The notes beneath the pieces were generated by a model. It saw only the letters and a list, made by a program, of their open reading frames with translations, ran no database searches and had not been told where the DNA came from. Positions 32,476-41,565 of a DNA stretch of 64,000 nucleotides are shown piece after piece. Source of the DNA: Shimia sp022448905 (GTDB lineage: Bacteria > Pseudomonadota > Alphaproteobacteria > Rhodobacterales > Rhodobacteraceae). Numbering within the stretch: position 1 is the stretch's first letter; every line of letters begins with the position of its first letter. The stretch covers positions 2,666,001 to 2,730,000 of the forward strand of contig NZ_CP138953.1 of NCBI RefSeq assembly GCF_047126315.1, written 5' to 3'. The position numbers and the translations under genes are program-made.

Positions 32476-33788
32476 CGAACTTGGAACTGGGCTATCTGTC
32501 GTTTCCGGTGCTGCTGGTGATGATCTTTCTGCGTGCTCCGATCGGGCTTGCGATGATGCTCTGTGGATTGGGCGGGCTTTACATGGTCACCGGCAATCCC
32601 AACATGTTTTTGGCCAAACTTAAGTCAGAGACCTACACAACTTTCTCTAGCTACTCGCTGACCATCATTCCGATGTTCTTGCTGATGGGGCAGTTCGCAA
32701 CCCAATCCGGCATGTCCAAAGCACTGTTCAAAGCGGCGGAGAGCTGGTTGGGGCATAAGAAAGGCGGCGTTGCCATGGCGTCTGTTGGCGCTTGTGCGGG
32801 CTTTGGTGCGATCTGTGGCTCGTCTTTGGCAACCGCAGCCACCATGAGCCGCGTGGCCCTGCCGGAGATGCGCCGCTACGGCTACTCGGGCGGCTTTTCC
32901 ACCGCGACTTTGGCAGCGGGCGGTACCTTGGGCATCCTGATCCCGCCTTCGGTGATCCTGGTGATTTACGCCATTCTCACCGAACAGAATATCGCCAAGC
33001 TTTTCCTGGCTGCCTTCATCCCGGGCATCTTGGCCGCTTTGGGCTACATGCTGACCATCTCAATCTATGTGCGCCTGTATCCAGACGCGGCAGGCACGCG
33101 GCCAGCCGTGCCAATGGCAGAGCGCTATCGCGCGCTTCTGGATGTTTGGCCAGTTCTTCTGGTGTTTGGCGCTGTGGTGGGCGGCATTTACTTTGGCTGG
33201 TTCACCCCAACCGAAGGCGCAGCTGTGGGGGCGGCAGGCACGGGCCTGATCGCCTTGGTCAAAGGCAATTTGACGTGGTCTATCCTGAAAGACTGCATTA
33301 TCTCCACCGCGACCAGCACAGCGATGATTTTCTTTATTGTTTTGGGTGCAGGTATCTACAACGGGTTCCTCGCGCTGAGCCAGGTGCCTCAGGAGCTATC
33401 CAACTGGGTGATTGGACTTGGTTTGGGGCCGTGGATGGTGCTGTGCCTGATCCTAGCATTCTATTTGGTGTTTGGCTGCCTGATGGACAGCCTCAGCATG
33501 ATCCTCCTGACCGTGCCGATTTTCTTCCCGGTGATCCTAGGCTTAGATTTTGGCATGAGCGCAGAACATGTTGCGATCTGGTTTGGTATTCTAGTGCTGA
33601 TCGTGGTTGAGGTTGGGTTGATCACGCCGCCAGTGGGCATGAACCTCTTCATCATCAATGCAATGGATCGCAGTACCCCGATGGTCGAGACCTATCGGGC
33701 GGTGATCTGGTTTGTGGGATCGGACATTGTCCGGGTGATCTTGTTGGTGGCTTTCCCGGCAATCACGCTGTTCCTGCTTCCGGGGTAG
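32472..33788 (+). CDS. dctM: TRAP transporter large membrane subunit (DctM type)
   Basis: A 438-residue permease of the DctM family with about twelve membrane segments. Typical landmarks are FLRAPIGLAMMLCGLGG (about 17-33), GAICGSSLATAATMSRVALPEM (about 113-134), GGTLGILIPPSVILVIYAI (about 150-168), and ITPPVGMNLFIINAM near the C-terminus. The start at 32472 is coupled to DctQ by a 4-base overlap, and longer upstream frames are spurious. Substrate unknown without the binding protein. Confidence 0.93.
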   Translation: MTNLELGYLSFPVLLVMIFLRAPIGLAMMLCGLGGLYMVTGNPNMFLAKLKSETYTTFSSYSLTIIPMFLLMGQFATQSGMSKALFKAAESWLGHKKGGVAMASVGACAGFGAICGSSLATAATMSRVALPEMRRYGYSGGFSTATLAAGGTLGILIPPSVILVIYAILTEQNIAKLFLAAFIPGILAALGYMLTISIYVRLYPDAAGTRPAVPMAERYRALLDVWPVLLVFGAVVGGIYFGWFTPTEGAAVGAAGTGLIALVKGNLTWSILKDCIISTATSTAMIFFIVLGAGIYNGFLALSQVPQELSNWVIGLGLGPWMVLCLILAFYLVFGCLMDSLSMILLTVPIFFPVILGLDFGMSAEHVAIWFGILVLIVVEVGLITPPVGMNLFIINAMDRSTPMVETYRAVIWFVGSDIVRVILLVAFPAITLFLLPG

Positions 33789-33795
33789 GGAACAC

Positions 33796-33821
33796 AAAAA
33801 GGGCGGCCCAAGTGGCCGCCC
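33796..33821 (-). terminator. Terminator shared by dctM and ankyrin gene
   Basis: GGGCGGCC (33801-33808) / GGCCGCCC (33814-33821) with a 5-base loop. On the minus strand five T residues follow, so it ends the ankyrin gene; it could also slow plus-strand transcription after dctM. Confidence 0.75.
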
Positions 33822-33839
33822 GTTCTAAGTCTTGAAGCA

Positions 33840-36182
33840 TCACTTCTTGCTGACACGTCCGCGCTTCTTGCGGATTTCTGCGATCTTCTTACGTTCCCAC
33901 TCTTCGCCAAAGCTCTCGATGTGTTCTTGCGCAATTTGCAGCGCGCCGAGGCCTTTGCGGTTGCGGAAGTAGAAGTCGACACCCAGGTCCGCCAGCTCTT
34001 CCATATGACGGATCAGAACAACCGGCTTCAGATCGTCATCTTCGGCAATCATATGCGCCACGGTCTCACCCAGACCTGTGCGCCAGTTGATGTCCGCCCC
34101 GCGGTCAATCAACAGATTGATCAGCGCCATGCGTCGGGTCTGTGCCTGACCGGCCAGGTGCAGCGGGTTACGCTCATCCGCGTTGCGCGCATCCATGTTG
34201 GCACCCTGTTTGCACAGCTCGTCAGCGGTGTCTTTTTTCTCGGCAATGATCGCGAGGTGCAAGGGGGTGTTCTTGTTTGGATCCACCACGTCGATTTTTG
34301 CGCCCAGCTTGATTAATGCGCGAATGTTGCTGGCGTGGCCGGATTCGGCGGCAGCGTGCAAAGGCGTGCGCCCGTTGCTGTCCACGGCGTTGGGATCTGC
34401 GCCCATGCCAACCAGGGTTTTGATCGCCTTGGTGCCTTCGGAACGGCTGGAGCCAGCGGCCAAATGCAGAGGTGTTACGCCCTGTTTGTCCTGCGCCACA
34501 GGGCTCAAGCCCATGTCATAAAGCGCATTGATGCCTGGCATGTTTTTGGCTTCCGCAGCGGAGTGCATCGCGGTGCGGCCGCGATCGTCTTCGGCTTCGA
34601 TTTCTGCGCCAAGGAGGGTAAGCACCTCGAACTTCTTGTGCGCCAACGGCGAGCGCGCGGCGTAGTGGAACGCGCCTTCGCCAATCTCGGACGTGGCGTT
34701 TACATCCACACCTTCTTCGATCACTTTTTCAAAGATTTCGAAGTCCGAACAGCGTGCGGAGGAGTGAATCAGCCCTTCGCCAAACCGGTTGAGTGTCTTG
34801 GTGTTGGCGCCAAGCTGCGAAAGGGTGGCAAAGGACACCCGGCCCAGAGCCTCCATTGAGCTGTTAATCGGGGTTTCGCCTTGCTTGTTTTCAGCCTCCA
34901 GATTGGCGCCAAATTCATGCAGTTTTTTGATCACCTCGACGTGGCCAAATTTCGCCGCAAAATGCAGCGGCGTTTCGTCAAATTCGTTTTTGCTATCCAC
35001 GTTTACGCCGCGTTCCAGCAGGGTTTGCAGCACTTCCATACGTCCCCACCGTGCCGCATCATGCAACAGGCTAGCGCCGTATTTGCGGTGTTTGGTCAAG
35101 TCCGCACCAAGGGTTTCCAGCGCTCGGAACGCTGCTGGATTGTCCGCGTTGATGGTCAGGAAAATCGGCGTTTCGCCACGGGCATTCAGCGCTTCCAAAT
35201 CTGCACCCAATCCGTGCAGTTTCCGCATCGCCACCAACTGGCTGGCTGCAGACGCCGTGTGTAGCGCCGTGTTGCCTTTGGAGTCCTTATCTTCCAGGCC
35301 AATGCCATTGCCAGTCAGACGCTCAAATAGGCGCACATCGCCCGCCGCTGCTGCTTTGTGCAGGATAGTTCCGCCATCTTTCCGTCGCGCGGTCGCATCA
35401 GCGCCCATCTCGACCAGCGCGTCAAACATACGTCCGCCGTCATCGCTTGTGGCGCAAAAAATTGGTGTTTCACCACGATTGGCCGGAGCGTTCAAGTCGG
35501 CGCCATGAGCCGCCAGGGCCTTGAGAGTTTCGTAGTTTGAGGCTTCCACGGCGACATGCAATGGTGTGAGACCACCATCACCCGGATCTGAAACGTCCAA
35601 TCCAAAGCCGACCAGCTTCTGGATGACATCCACACTGCCCAAGCGGGCCGCGACATGCATTGGCCCCCATTTTTGTGGGCTTTGCAGTATGAAATTGAAG
35701 CCAAAGCCGACCAGACGATCCAGTTTTGCAGCCGGATCATGGGCCTGCGCCGCGCCTTCAAGCGCCTGATAGAAAATCGCGTGGGAGCGCTCTTCCCGTT
35801 TGAGGGCCGCTTCAATGACCGCCGCCATGGTTTCTACCGAGCCATAGCGTGCTGCCCAGGTCACAACAGAGGCATCTGCGGTGAGGTTCAGGTCAATCCG
35901 GGCGCCGTTGTCGAGCAAAAATCGGAAGATTGTTGGCTCTTTCAGCGCGGCGGCAAACAGCAGCGGGCTGGTGCCAAAGGCGCCCTGAAAGTTCACGCCG
36001 CTGCCCACTTTGGCGTTTTCGCGCACCGCGTCAAAATCGCCGGCGGCCACAGATAGCATCAGGTCAGAAATATCGCCGTCCTTCATTAGCCCTGCAAGCG
36101 GGCCGGTTTGGACGTCATTTGGTGCCGCGTCGATCAGCGCAAAGAGATCTTCGGCGGAGGCGGCTTTTACTAGTTGATCCAA
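33840..36182 (-). CDS. Large ankyrin-repeat protein
   Basis: A 780-residue protein made almost wholly of about twenty 33-residue ankyrin repeats, from about residue 40 to 760. Consensus pieces such as GLTPLHVAVEASNYETLKAL and GRTPLHAAAESGHASNIRAL are frequent. The first 35 residues are a short helical cap, the C-terminus is basic (KKRGRVSKK), and no signal peptide or membrane helix is seen. Ankyrin arrays bind proteins; in bacteria they may act in the cytosol or as secreted effectors, and nothing here decides which. It has its own terminator and is monocistronic. Confidence 0.9.
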   Translation of the reverse strand: MDQLVKAASAEDLFALIDAAPNDVQTGPLAGLMKDGDISDLMLSVAAGDFDAVRENAKVGSGVNFQGAFGTSPLLFAAALKEPTIFRFLLDNGARIDLNLTADASVVTWAARYGSVETMAAVIEAALKREERSHAIFYQALEGAAQAHDPAAKLDRLVGFGFNFILQSPQKWGPMHVAARLGSVDVIQKLVGFGLDVSDPGDGGLTPLHVAVEASNYETLKALAAHGADLNAPANRGETPIFCATSDDGGRMFDALVEMGADATARRKDGGTILHKAAAAGDVRLFERLTGNGIGLEDKDSKGNTALHTASAASQLVAMRKLHGLGADLEALNARGETPIFLTINADNPAAFRALETLGADLTKHRKYGASLLHDAARWGRMEVLQTLLERGVNVDSKNEFDETPLHFAAKFGHVEVIKKLHEFGANLEAENKQGETPINSSMEALGRVSFATLSQLGANTKTLNRFGEGLIHSSARCSDFEIFEKVIEEGVDVNATSEIGEGAFHYAARSPLAHKKFEVLTLLGAEIEAEDDRGRTAMHSAAEAKNMPGINALYDMGLSPVAQDKQGVTPLHLAAGSSRSEGTKAIKTLVGMGADPNAVDSNGRTPLHAAAESGHASNIRALIKLGAKIDVVDPNKNTPLHLAIIAEKKDTADELCKQGANMDARNADERNPLHLAGQAQTRRMALINLLIDRGADINWRTGLGETVAHMIAEDDDLKPVVLIRHMEELADLGVDFYFRNRKGLGALQIAQEHIESFGEEWERKKIAEIRKKRGRVSKK

Positions 36183-36398
36183 TTTTCAGCTCCCACTGGT
36201 TGGTCCATATCGACTAGCGAGAAGAAGTTGAGAGACTCTGAAAATTGACTTTGCAATGCATAAAATGCAGGCAATCTAAAAGCTGGAAGTCTGTGTCTCC
36301 AATGTTTTGCGACCAAAGGCCAATAGGCAAAGCCTATGTTTTTCTAGGTGGTGGAGCAGGGGAGCCCTATAGTTTTGCCAGTTCGGGGAGGAACAGAC

Positions 36399-36788
36399 AT
36401 GGCACAAGAGTCAAAGAAGAAAAGTTCGACAGTCGCGTTGCTGGCTGCTTTTGCGGTTTTGCTGGTTACGATCTTGGGGTTTGGCTGGAACGTGCTGCTC
36501 TCCGCAGCGCTTGCCGCCGTGACCTTTTTTGTTGTGGTCCAACTGGGCGGAAAGAAACCCGTGGAAGACGATGCCCTCAGGAGCTCTGCGACCGCGCATA
36601 ATGTGGCGCCCGCCGCGCCGCAAGCGCCTGAGGTTGCGCCGGAAACGGCTGCTCCCACTGCGCAAACTGAAACCGCGCCCAAGCAAGCGCTTGCCGCATC
36701 CATGGCCGGTCAGGTCAAGCTGGGCACGCTGCTGCCCGGTGAGCGGGAACTGGCGGACCGGCGCGGTGGCTGGCGCTACGAAGGCTAG
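36399..36788 (+). CDS. Small membrane protein of unknown function
   Basis: A 129-residue protein with two closely spaced hydrophobic segments near the N-terminus (about 11-27 and 29-46, SALLAAF-type and LLSAALAAVTFFVVVQLG). A long Ala/Pro/Glu-rich linker (60-105) and a short C-terminal segment GTLLPGERELADRRGGWRY follow. Family not recognised. GGGGAGGAA just before the ATG at 36399 fixes the start. It precedes the ABC-like membrane protein gene by about 70 bases on the same strand. Confidence 0.7.
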   Translation: MAQESKKKSSTVALLAAFAVLLVTILGFGWNVLLSAALAAVTFFVVVQLGGKKPVEDDALRSSATAHNVAPAAPQAPEVAPETAAPTAQTETAPKQALAASMAGQVKLGTLLPGERELADRRGGWRYEG

Positions 36789-36859
36789 ACAATTCCCCAT
36801 GTAGCTGATTGAGTTTTCTTCGAAATTGCCTGGTCTCAGGTCCCTTTCGGGAAATCAAA

Positions 36860-37807
36860 ATGATCCGCTTCTACGCCCGTATTCTGCGCGCCACTGGCAA
36901 GGTGCAAATCCTTCTGGTGGCGCTCTCCCTTGTTGTCGCCGCTTTGGCGGCCGTGCCGCTCCAGTTTCAAAAAGACATCATAAACAGCCTTGGCCCTGAT
37001 CTTGAGGTCAACACTTTGATCTGGATGTGTGGCGGCTATCTAGCGGTCATTGTGGTGACCAACATCTTCAAGTTTGTACTGAACTACCGCAGCAATCTTC
37101 TGGGCGAATCCACCATCCGGCGCATCCGCAGCGCCGTTTATGAAGCGCGGCATGACACCTCTCAGGAGTTGGCGATCCAGAAACAATCCACAGGCACCAT
37201 AGCCACCATCATCTCCGCCGAAGCCGAGGAGGTGGGGCGATTTGTCGGGCAGGCTTTGGCCAATCCGGTGGTGCAGTTGGGCACATTGGTTTCGGTGGTG
37301 TCCTTTGTGGCTGCCACACAGCCCTATCTGGGCGGGTTCCTCGTGGCCATTGTCGTGCCGCAGGCGCTGATCGTACTGATGTTGCAAGAGCGAGTGAACA
37401 AGCGGGTCAAAGAGCGCACCATTGTGCTGCGCCATGCGACAGGCACTTTGTCAGAAGAAAACCTGGCCGAGGTTATAGCCGCACAACAGGCGGTGTTGGA
37501 TGACTTTGACGAAATCTATGAAACCCGGCGCGGTATCTTCCGTCTGAAGTTATCGATGAAGTTCATGATGAATATTCTCAGCGGCATGGGCCTTGTTGGT
37601 ATCCTGATGATCGGCGGTTTTTTGATGATGGAGGGGCGTGCCGACATCGGCACGGTGGTTGCCTCTATCTCAGCGTTGGAGAAAATCAACGGTCCTTGGC
37701 GGTTGTTGCTGAATTTTTACAAAGAACTCAGCTCAGTACGGGTCAAATTTGATCTGATTGTGGGCGAAGGTTTGACGGCGCGAAACGCCAAGCCGGCGAA
37801 GGCCTGA
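36860..37807 (+). CDS. ABC-type transmembrane domain protein lacking an ATPase domain
   Basis: A 315-residue protein resembling the type 1 exporter membrane domain: six helices, with the conserved cytoplasmic coupling region QKQSTGTIATIISAEAEEVGRFVG (in pieces) and FKFVLNYRSNLLGESTIRRIR. It stops where the nucleotide-binding domain would normally begin: no Walker A, signature or Walker B motif follows. Thus it either pairs with a separate ATPase or has another role. The ATG at 36860, 6 bases after GGGAA, is preferred; 17 extra upstream codons are possible. Confidence 0.78.
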   Translation: MIRFYARILRATGKVQILLVALSLVVAALAAVPLQFQKDIINSLGPDLEVNTLIWMCGGYLAVIVVTNIFKFVLNYRSNLLGESTIRRIRSAVYEARHDTSQELAIQKQSTGTIATIISAEAEEVGRFVGQALANPVVQLGTLVSVVSFVAATQPYLGGFLVAIVVPQALIVLMLQERVNKRVKERTIVLRHATGTLSEENLAEVIAAQQAVLDDFDEIYETRRGIFRLKLSMKFMMNILSGMGLVGILMIGGFLMMEGRADIGTVVASISALEKINGPWRLLLNFYKELSSVRVKFDLIVGEGLTARNAKPAKA

Positions 37808-37813
37808 CAAAAC

Positions 37814-37837
37814 AAAAGGCGCCGAAAGCGGCGCCTT
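37814..37837 (-). terminator. Terminator between convergent genes
   Basis: GGCGCCG (37818-37824), loop AAAG, CGGCGCC (37829-37835), extended by A/T pairs. On the minus strand the stem is followed by TTTTGTTTT, so it mainly serves the DUF882 gene. Confidence 0.75.
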
Positions 37838-37887
37838 GGGAAACCTTGGTGAGCTGGTGGTGGGACAGCCACCAGCTTTGAGGGCTG

Positions 37888-38463
37888 TTACCGACCCCAC
37901 GTACGCACAGGACCACAGTCCATATGCACGAAGTTGGAGCCCGAGTAGCGGCCAACACCACCGGCGCGGCACGCCGCAGCTGCTTTTGCCATTTGGTGCA
38001 CAGAGCGCGAACCGAGGCGTAGGTCTGCGGCTTGGCCCTTCATGTGAAGGGAGTTTTTAGCCACACCGCGAGAGCGGGAGCGCAGCATCGCGTTGGTTTT
38101 TGGGCTGCGGTAACCAGACAGTAACATATAGGGTTCATTCACATCCATAAGGTTGTGCGCCGCGGCCATGATGTCGATGGTGCGTGTGTCGATGCCGATC
38201 ACATCGTTGGTGCGCCAATCCCGCATAAATGCGTTGATTTCTTTCACCGCGTCTTTGATGTACTTGCCTTCGACCCAATAGATGGTGTCGATGCGCTCCC
38301 CGGTCCGACCGGAGTACATCTTCAATCGGCGAATATCGCCACCACCGCGCAGGAAGCCTGCTGCCTTAGAGTAGGTGGGGGCCGCCACAAGTGCGGTTGC
38401 TGCAAACGCGCCCAATAGGCCGCGCCGTGTCATGCTCAGAGAGCCGTCTTTTGGTTCATTCAT
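37888..38463 (-). CDS. DUF882 / M15-type murein peptidase-like protein, Tat-exported
   Basis: A 191-residue protein with a twin-arginine signal (SMTRRGLLGAFAATALVAA, about residues 10-28). The catalytic domain keeps the zinc-ligand pattern of the YcbK/M15 peptidases: SGYRSPKTNAML, then SLHMKGQAADLR (H and D ligands, about 138-149), and FVHMDCGPVRTWG at the C-terminus. It would cleave peptidoglycan peptides in the periplasm. It is divergent from an L,D-transpeptidase gene, so the two peptidoglycan genes share a 325-base control region. Confidence 0.9.
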   Translation of the reverse strand: MNEPKDGSLSMTRRGLLGAFAATALVAAPTYSKAAGFLRGGGDIRRLKMYSGRTGERIDTIYWVEGKYIKDAVKEINAFMRDWRTNDVIGIDTRTIDIMAAAHNLMDVNEPYMLLSGYRSPKTNAMLRSRSRGVAKNSLHMKGQAADLRLGSRSVHQMAKAAAACRAGGVGRYSGSNFVHMDCGPVRTWGR

Positions 38464-38788
38464 GTTTCAGCGCCTGTCCCGTCACTTACCTGCCACCGCG
38501 ATGTTACGCGGCCGTGATTTCATCTTGATCCCCTCAGATGTGCGGTTTTTATGACACATAGGGAATCTTCAACCAAGAGTTCTTTTCTGCCTTGACCAAG
38601 CGTAGTGCCGAATTTCGGCGAAACTTTGCTTAATTGATGAAGAATTGGCCTTCATCTAGCCCCAACACAAACTGGGTAACACGGCAACAGTTGAATAAAG
38701 GTTTATTCAGTTTGCAAACTTGTGATTGGACAGGTGAGACTATAGTCAAGCACCCTACAGGACAGCTTTATGACTTTGGGAATGTAAC
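38464..38788. promoter_or_regulatory. Divergent control region with two adjacent palindromes
   Basis: Between the DUF882 and L,D-transpeptidase genes. TGAATAAA-GG-TTTATTCA (38692-38709) is a perfect 8-base-arm inverted repeat. It is abutted by the 12-base palindrome AGTTTGCAAACT (38709-38720). Both lie about 70-95 bases before the transpeptidase start. Their symmetry suggests operator sites for one or two dimeric regulators. Confidence 0.5.
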
Positions 38789-40396
38789 ATGGTTCACAGG
38801 ATGCTAACGCGCGGAATTCTCGGCTCTTTTCTCGCTGCGATTTTTGCGGTTTTGGTGCTCACAAATGGCGCGCAAGCTTTTCCGGCTTTTAAGCAGGCCG
38901 TGGCGGAAGCCGCCGCCAGAGACGCGGATGTGGCGGCGTTTTATCGGGAATCAGCCTATGAACCAGTGTGGACAGGCGAGGGTGATTCCTTTGTGGCCCG
39001 CCGCAAGGCGCTGATTGCGGCCCTGGGGCGTGTTGAAGATCACGCGCTTCCTGCAGAACGGTACAACACTGATCAACTGGTGGCGCAAATGGCCGGTGCG
39101 CGCAGCGTGCGCGACCTTGGCATGGTCGAAGTGGCTTTGACCAAAGCCTATTTGAAATATGCCCGTGACATCAATTCCGGCATGCTGGTGCCGTCCCGTG
39201 TCGATAACGGCATTGTGCGCGAAATTCAGCGCCGCGACCGCACCGAGTTGATGCACAGCTTTGCCGCCGCCGAAGACCCCAAAGCTTTCCTTCGGTCTCT
39301 GGCGCCACAGACCCAAGAATATACTCGCCTGATGAAAGAGAAGCTGCGCTTGCAGCGTCTGATCGCCAATGGCGGTTGGGGCGCAACCGTGCCGGTTGCC
39401 AAGCTGGAGCCAGGCAATTCTGGAAACTCCGTAATTGCGCTGCGCGACCGCTTGATGCGCATGGGTTTCATGCAACGCTCGGCAACCGCGCAGTATGACC
39501 GCGATATGGAAAAGGCCGTTCAGGCATTTCAGATCGCCCATGGTCTGGAGAGTGACGGTGTCGCAGGTAAGGGCACCATCACCGAGATCAACGTGTCCGC
39601 TGAGGAGCGTTTGAAGTCGATCATGGTCGCAATGGAACGGGAACGCTGGTTGACCCGTGAAAGCGTTGGGCGCGAGATCCTGGTTAACTTGACCGACTTC
39701 ACCGCTAAGGTGATGGATGATGGCAAGATGACCTTCCGCACCCGTTCCGTGATTGGCAAAAACCAATCCGATCGCCGCAGCCCGGAGTTCTCGGACACCA
39801 TGACTCACATGGTGATCAATCCGACCTGGAACGTGCCGCGCTCGATTGCCACCAAAGAATATCTGCCGATGCTGAAGCGCAACCCGAACGCCGTGAGCTA
39901 CCTGCGTCTGGTGAATGGCCGTGGTCAGACGGTGGATCGGGGTTCTGTAGACTTTTCCCAGTTCACCACACGCAACTTCCCGTTTGACATGAAGCAGGCG
40001 CCAGGTAACCGCAATGCGTTGGGGCTTGTAAAGTTCATGTTCCCGAACAAGCACAATATCTACCTGCACGACACGCCGCAAAAGGCTTTGTTTCAGCGCG
40101 AAACCCGCGCTTACAGCCACGGCTGTATCCGCCTGCATCAGCCGTTTGACTTTGCCTATACTCTGCTGGAACCACAAGAGAGTCAGCCAAAGGACTTTTT
40201 CCAGAAGACTTTGAAAACAGGCCGTGAAACCCGCGTGGATCTGGATGTGCCGCTGCCGGTACACATCATCTACCGCACCGCCTACACCGAGGCCAAAGGT
40301 CCGGTGCAATACCGTCGTGATGTCTATGGTCGGGATGCCAAGATCTGGAATGCGTTGGCCAACGAAGGGGTGGCGCTGACCTCCCATCAGGGATAA
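38789..40396 (+). CDS. L,D-transpeptidase (YcbB/LdtD-like)
   Basis: A 535-residue exported enzyme. Signal peptide about 1-30 (ending GAQA), then a helical domain (40-200). A peptidoglycan-binding module follows (about 208-268; NSVIALRDRLMRMGF ... HGLESDGVAGKGTI), then the YkuD catalytic domain with the active-site motif SHGCIRL, nucleophile Cys446. It makes 3-3 cross-links in peptidoglycan or anchors proteins to it. Size and layout match E. coli LdtD (YcbB), with a slightly shorter N-terminus. GGGAA before the ATG at 38789 supports the start. Confidence 0.92.
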   Translation: MVHRMLTRGILGSFLAAIFAVLVLTNGAQAFPAFKQAVAEAAARDADVAAFYRESAYEPVWTGEGDSFVARRKALIAALGRVEDHALPAERYNTDQLVAQMAGARSVRDLGMVEVALTKAYLKYARDINSGMLVPSRVDNGIVREIQRRDRTELMHSFAAAEDPKAFLRSLAPQTQEYTRLMKEKLRLQRLIANGGWGATVPVAKLEPGNSGNSVIALRDRLMRMGFMQRSATAQYDRDMEKAVQAFQIAHGLESDGVAGKGTITEINVSAEERLKSIMVAMERERWLTRESVGREILVNLTDFTAKVMDDGKMTFRTRSVIGKNQSDRRSPEFSDTMTHMVINPTWNVPRSIATKEYLPMLKRNPNAVSYLRLVNGRGQTVDRGSVDFSQFTTRNFPFDMKQAPGNRNALGLVKFMFPNKHNIYLHDTPQKALFQRETRAYSHGCIRLHQPFDFAYTLLEPQESQPKDFFQKTLKTGRETRVDLDVPLPVHIIYRTAYTEAKGPVQYRRDVYGRDAKIWNALANEGVALTSHQG

Positions 40397-40428
40397 AACG
40401 CCTCCAAAGTCATTTCGGAGGACCGCGC

Positions 40429-41520
40429 ATGGCGTTTACTGTTCGAGAGATTGCTGCGGCAATTGACGCGGAGGCGCATGGCAACACCGACTTGATCGTA
40501 GAACGTGTCTCAGAGCCGGCTTCGGCCGGCCCTGATGACATCGCGCTTCTGACCAATCCCAAATTTGCTGATGGCCTGTCCCAGGGGCAGGCACGAGTTG
40601 CATTGCTTTGGGACGGTGCGGATTGGCAGGGCATGGGGCTGGAGGCGGCAATCACCGCCAAACGCGGCCGCTATGCCATGTCTGGTCTGTCCCGCATGAT
40701 GGATTTGGGCCAACATTTTCCCGAAGGCATCCACACCTCCGCATTGATTGATGATACCGCGATCATTGGGGAGGGCGTGACCATCGCGCCCTATGCCGTG
40801 ATCGGGCCTCGCGCGCAAATCGATTCCGGCACAGTTATCGGCCCGTTTTGCCACATCGGCGCTGACAGCCGCATTGGCTCCGATGGGATGTTGCGTGACC
40901 ACGTCTCCGTTGGCGCGCGCGTCACCATTGGCGACCGGTTCTGGTGCCAGCCAGGCGCGCGCATTGGGGCGGATGGCATGTCTTTTGTGACCCCGGAGGC
41001 CAGCGGTGTGGAAAAAGCCCGCGCCTCGCTGGGCGATCAAGGCGACGTCACTGAACAGGCCTGGGCGCGTATTCACTCGCTTGGCGCTGTGACCATTGGC
41101 GACGATGTGGAAGTCGGCGCCAACACATGTATCGACTATGGCACCGTCCGTGACACACGCATTGGCAACGGCTGCAAAATCGACAACCTTGTGCACATCG
41201 CCCACAACGTGGTGGTAGGCAACGATTGCTTGTTTGCAGCGCAGGTTGGTATTGCCGGCTCAACGGTCATTGGCAACAACGTGGTGTTTGGTGGCCAGGT
41301 CGGTGTGACGGACAACACCACGGTTGGGGACAATGTCATTGGCGGTGGCGCCACCAAGATTCTCAGCAAAGTGCCAAACGGTCAGGTGCTTCTCGGCTAC
41401 CCCGCGGTCAAGATGGACACCCATTTGGAAATGTACAAAGCCCTGCGTCGTCTGCCCCGTTTGGCCAAGCAATTTGCCGATCTTCAAAAAACCGTTTCAA
41501 AACTCGGTTCAAAGACGTAA
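40429..41520 (+). CDS. lpxD: UDP-3-O-(3-hydroxyacyl)glucosamine N-acyltransferase
   Basis: A 363-residue LpxD that adds the second hydroxyacyl chain from acyl-ACP to UDP-glucosamine in lipid A synthesis. The N-terminal uridine-binding domain (1-105) is followed by a left-handed beta-helix of hexapeptide repeats (about 108-320). The catalytic histidine lies in NLVHIAHNVVVGN (about 246-258) and the family motif GADGMSFVTP is at about 184-193. GGAGGACC precedes the ATG. It heads a cluster with an acyl carrier protein and a ketoacyl synthase. Confidence 0.95.
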   Translation: MAFTVREIAAAIDAEAHGNTDLIVERVSEPASAGPDDIALLTNPKFADGLSQGQARVALLWDGADWQGMGLEAAITAKRGRYAMSGLSRMMDLGQHFPEGIHTSALIDDTAIIGEGVTIAPYAVIGPRAQIDSGTVIGPFCHIGADSRIGSDGMLRDHVSVGARVTIGDRFWCQPGARIGADGMSFVTPEASGVEKARASLGDQGDVTEQAWARIHSLGAVTIGDDVEVGANTCIDYGTVRDTRIGNGCKIDNLVHIAHNVVVGNDCLFAAQVGIAGSTVIGNNVVFGGQVGVTDNTTVGDNVIGGGATKILSKVPNGQVLLGYPAVKMDTHLEMYKALRRLPRLAKQFADLQKTVSKLGSKT

Positions 41521-41565
41521 GTCCTCGCGCTAAATTGCGGGCAAAGCCGATCAAAGGATGAGACT

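Noticed and set aside
38951..40387. 478-codon minus-strand frame over the L,D-transpeptidase gene
   Set aside because: Shadow of the real gene, which has a signal peptide and the SHGCIRL motif on the opposite strand.
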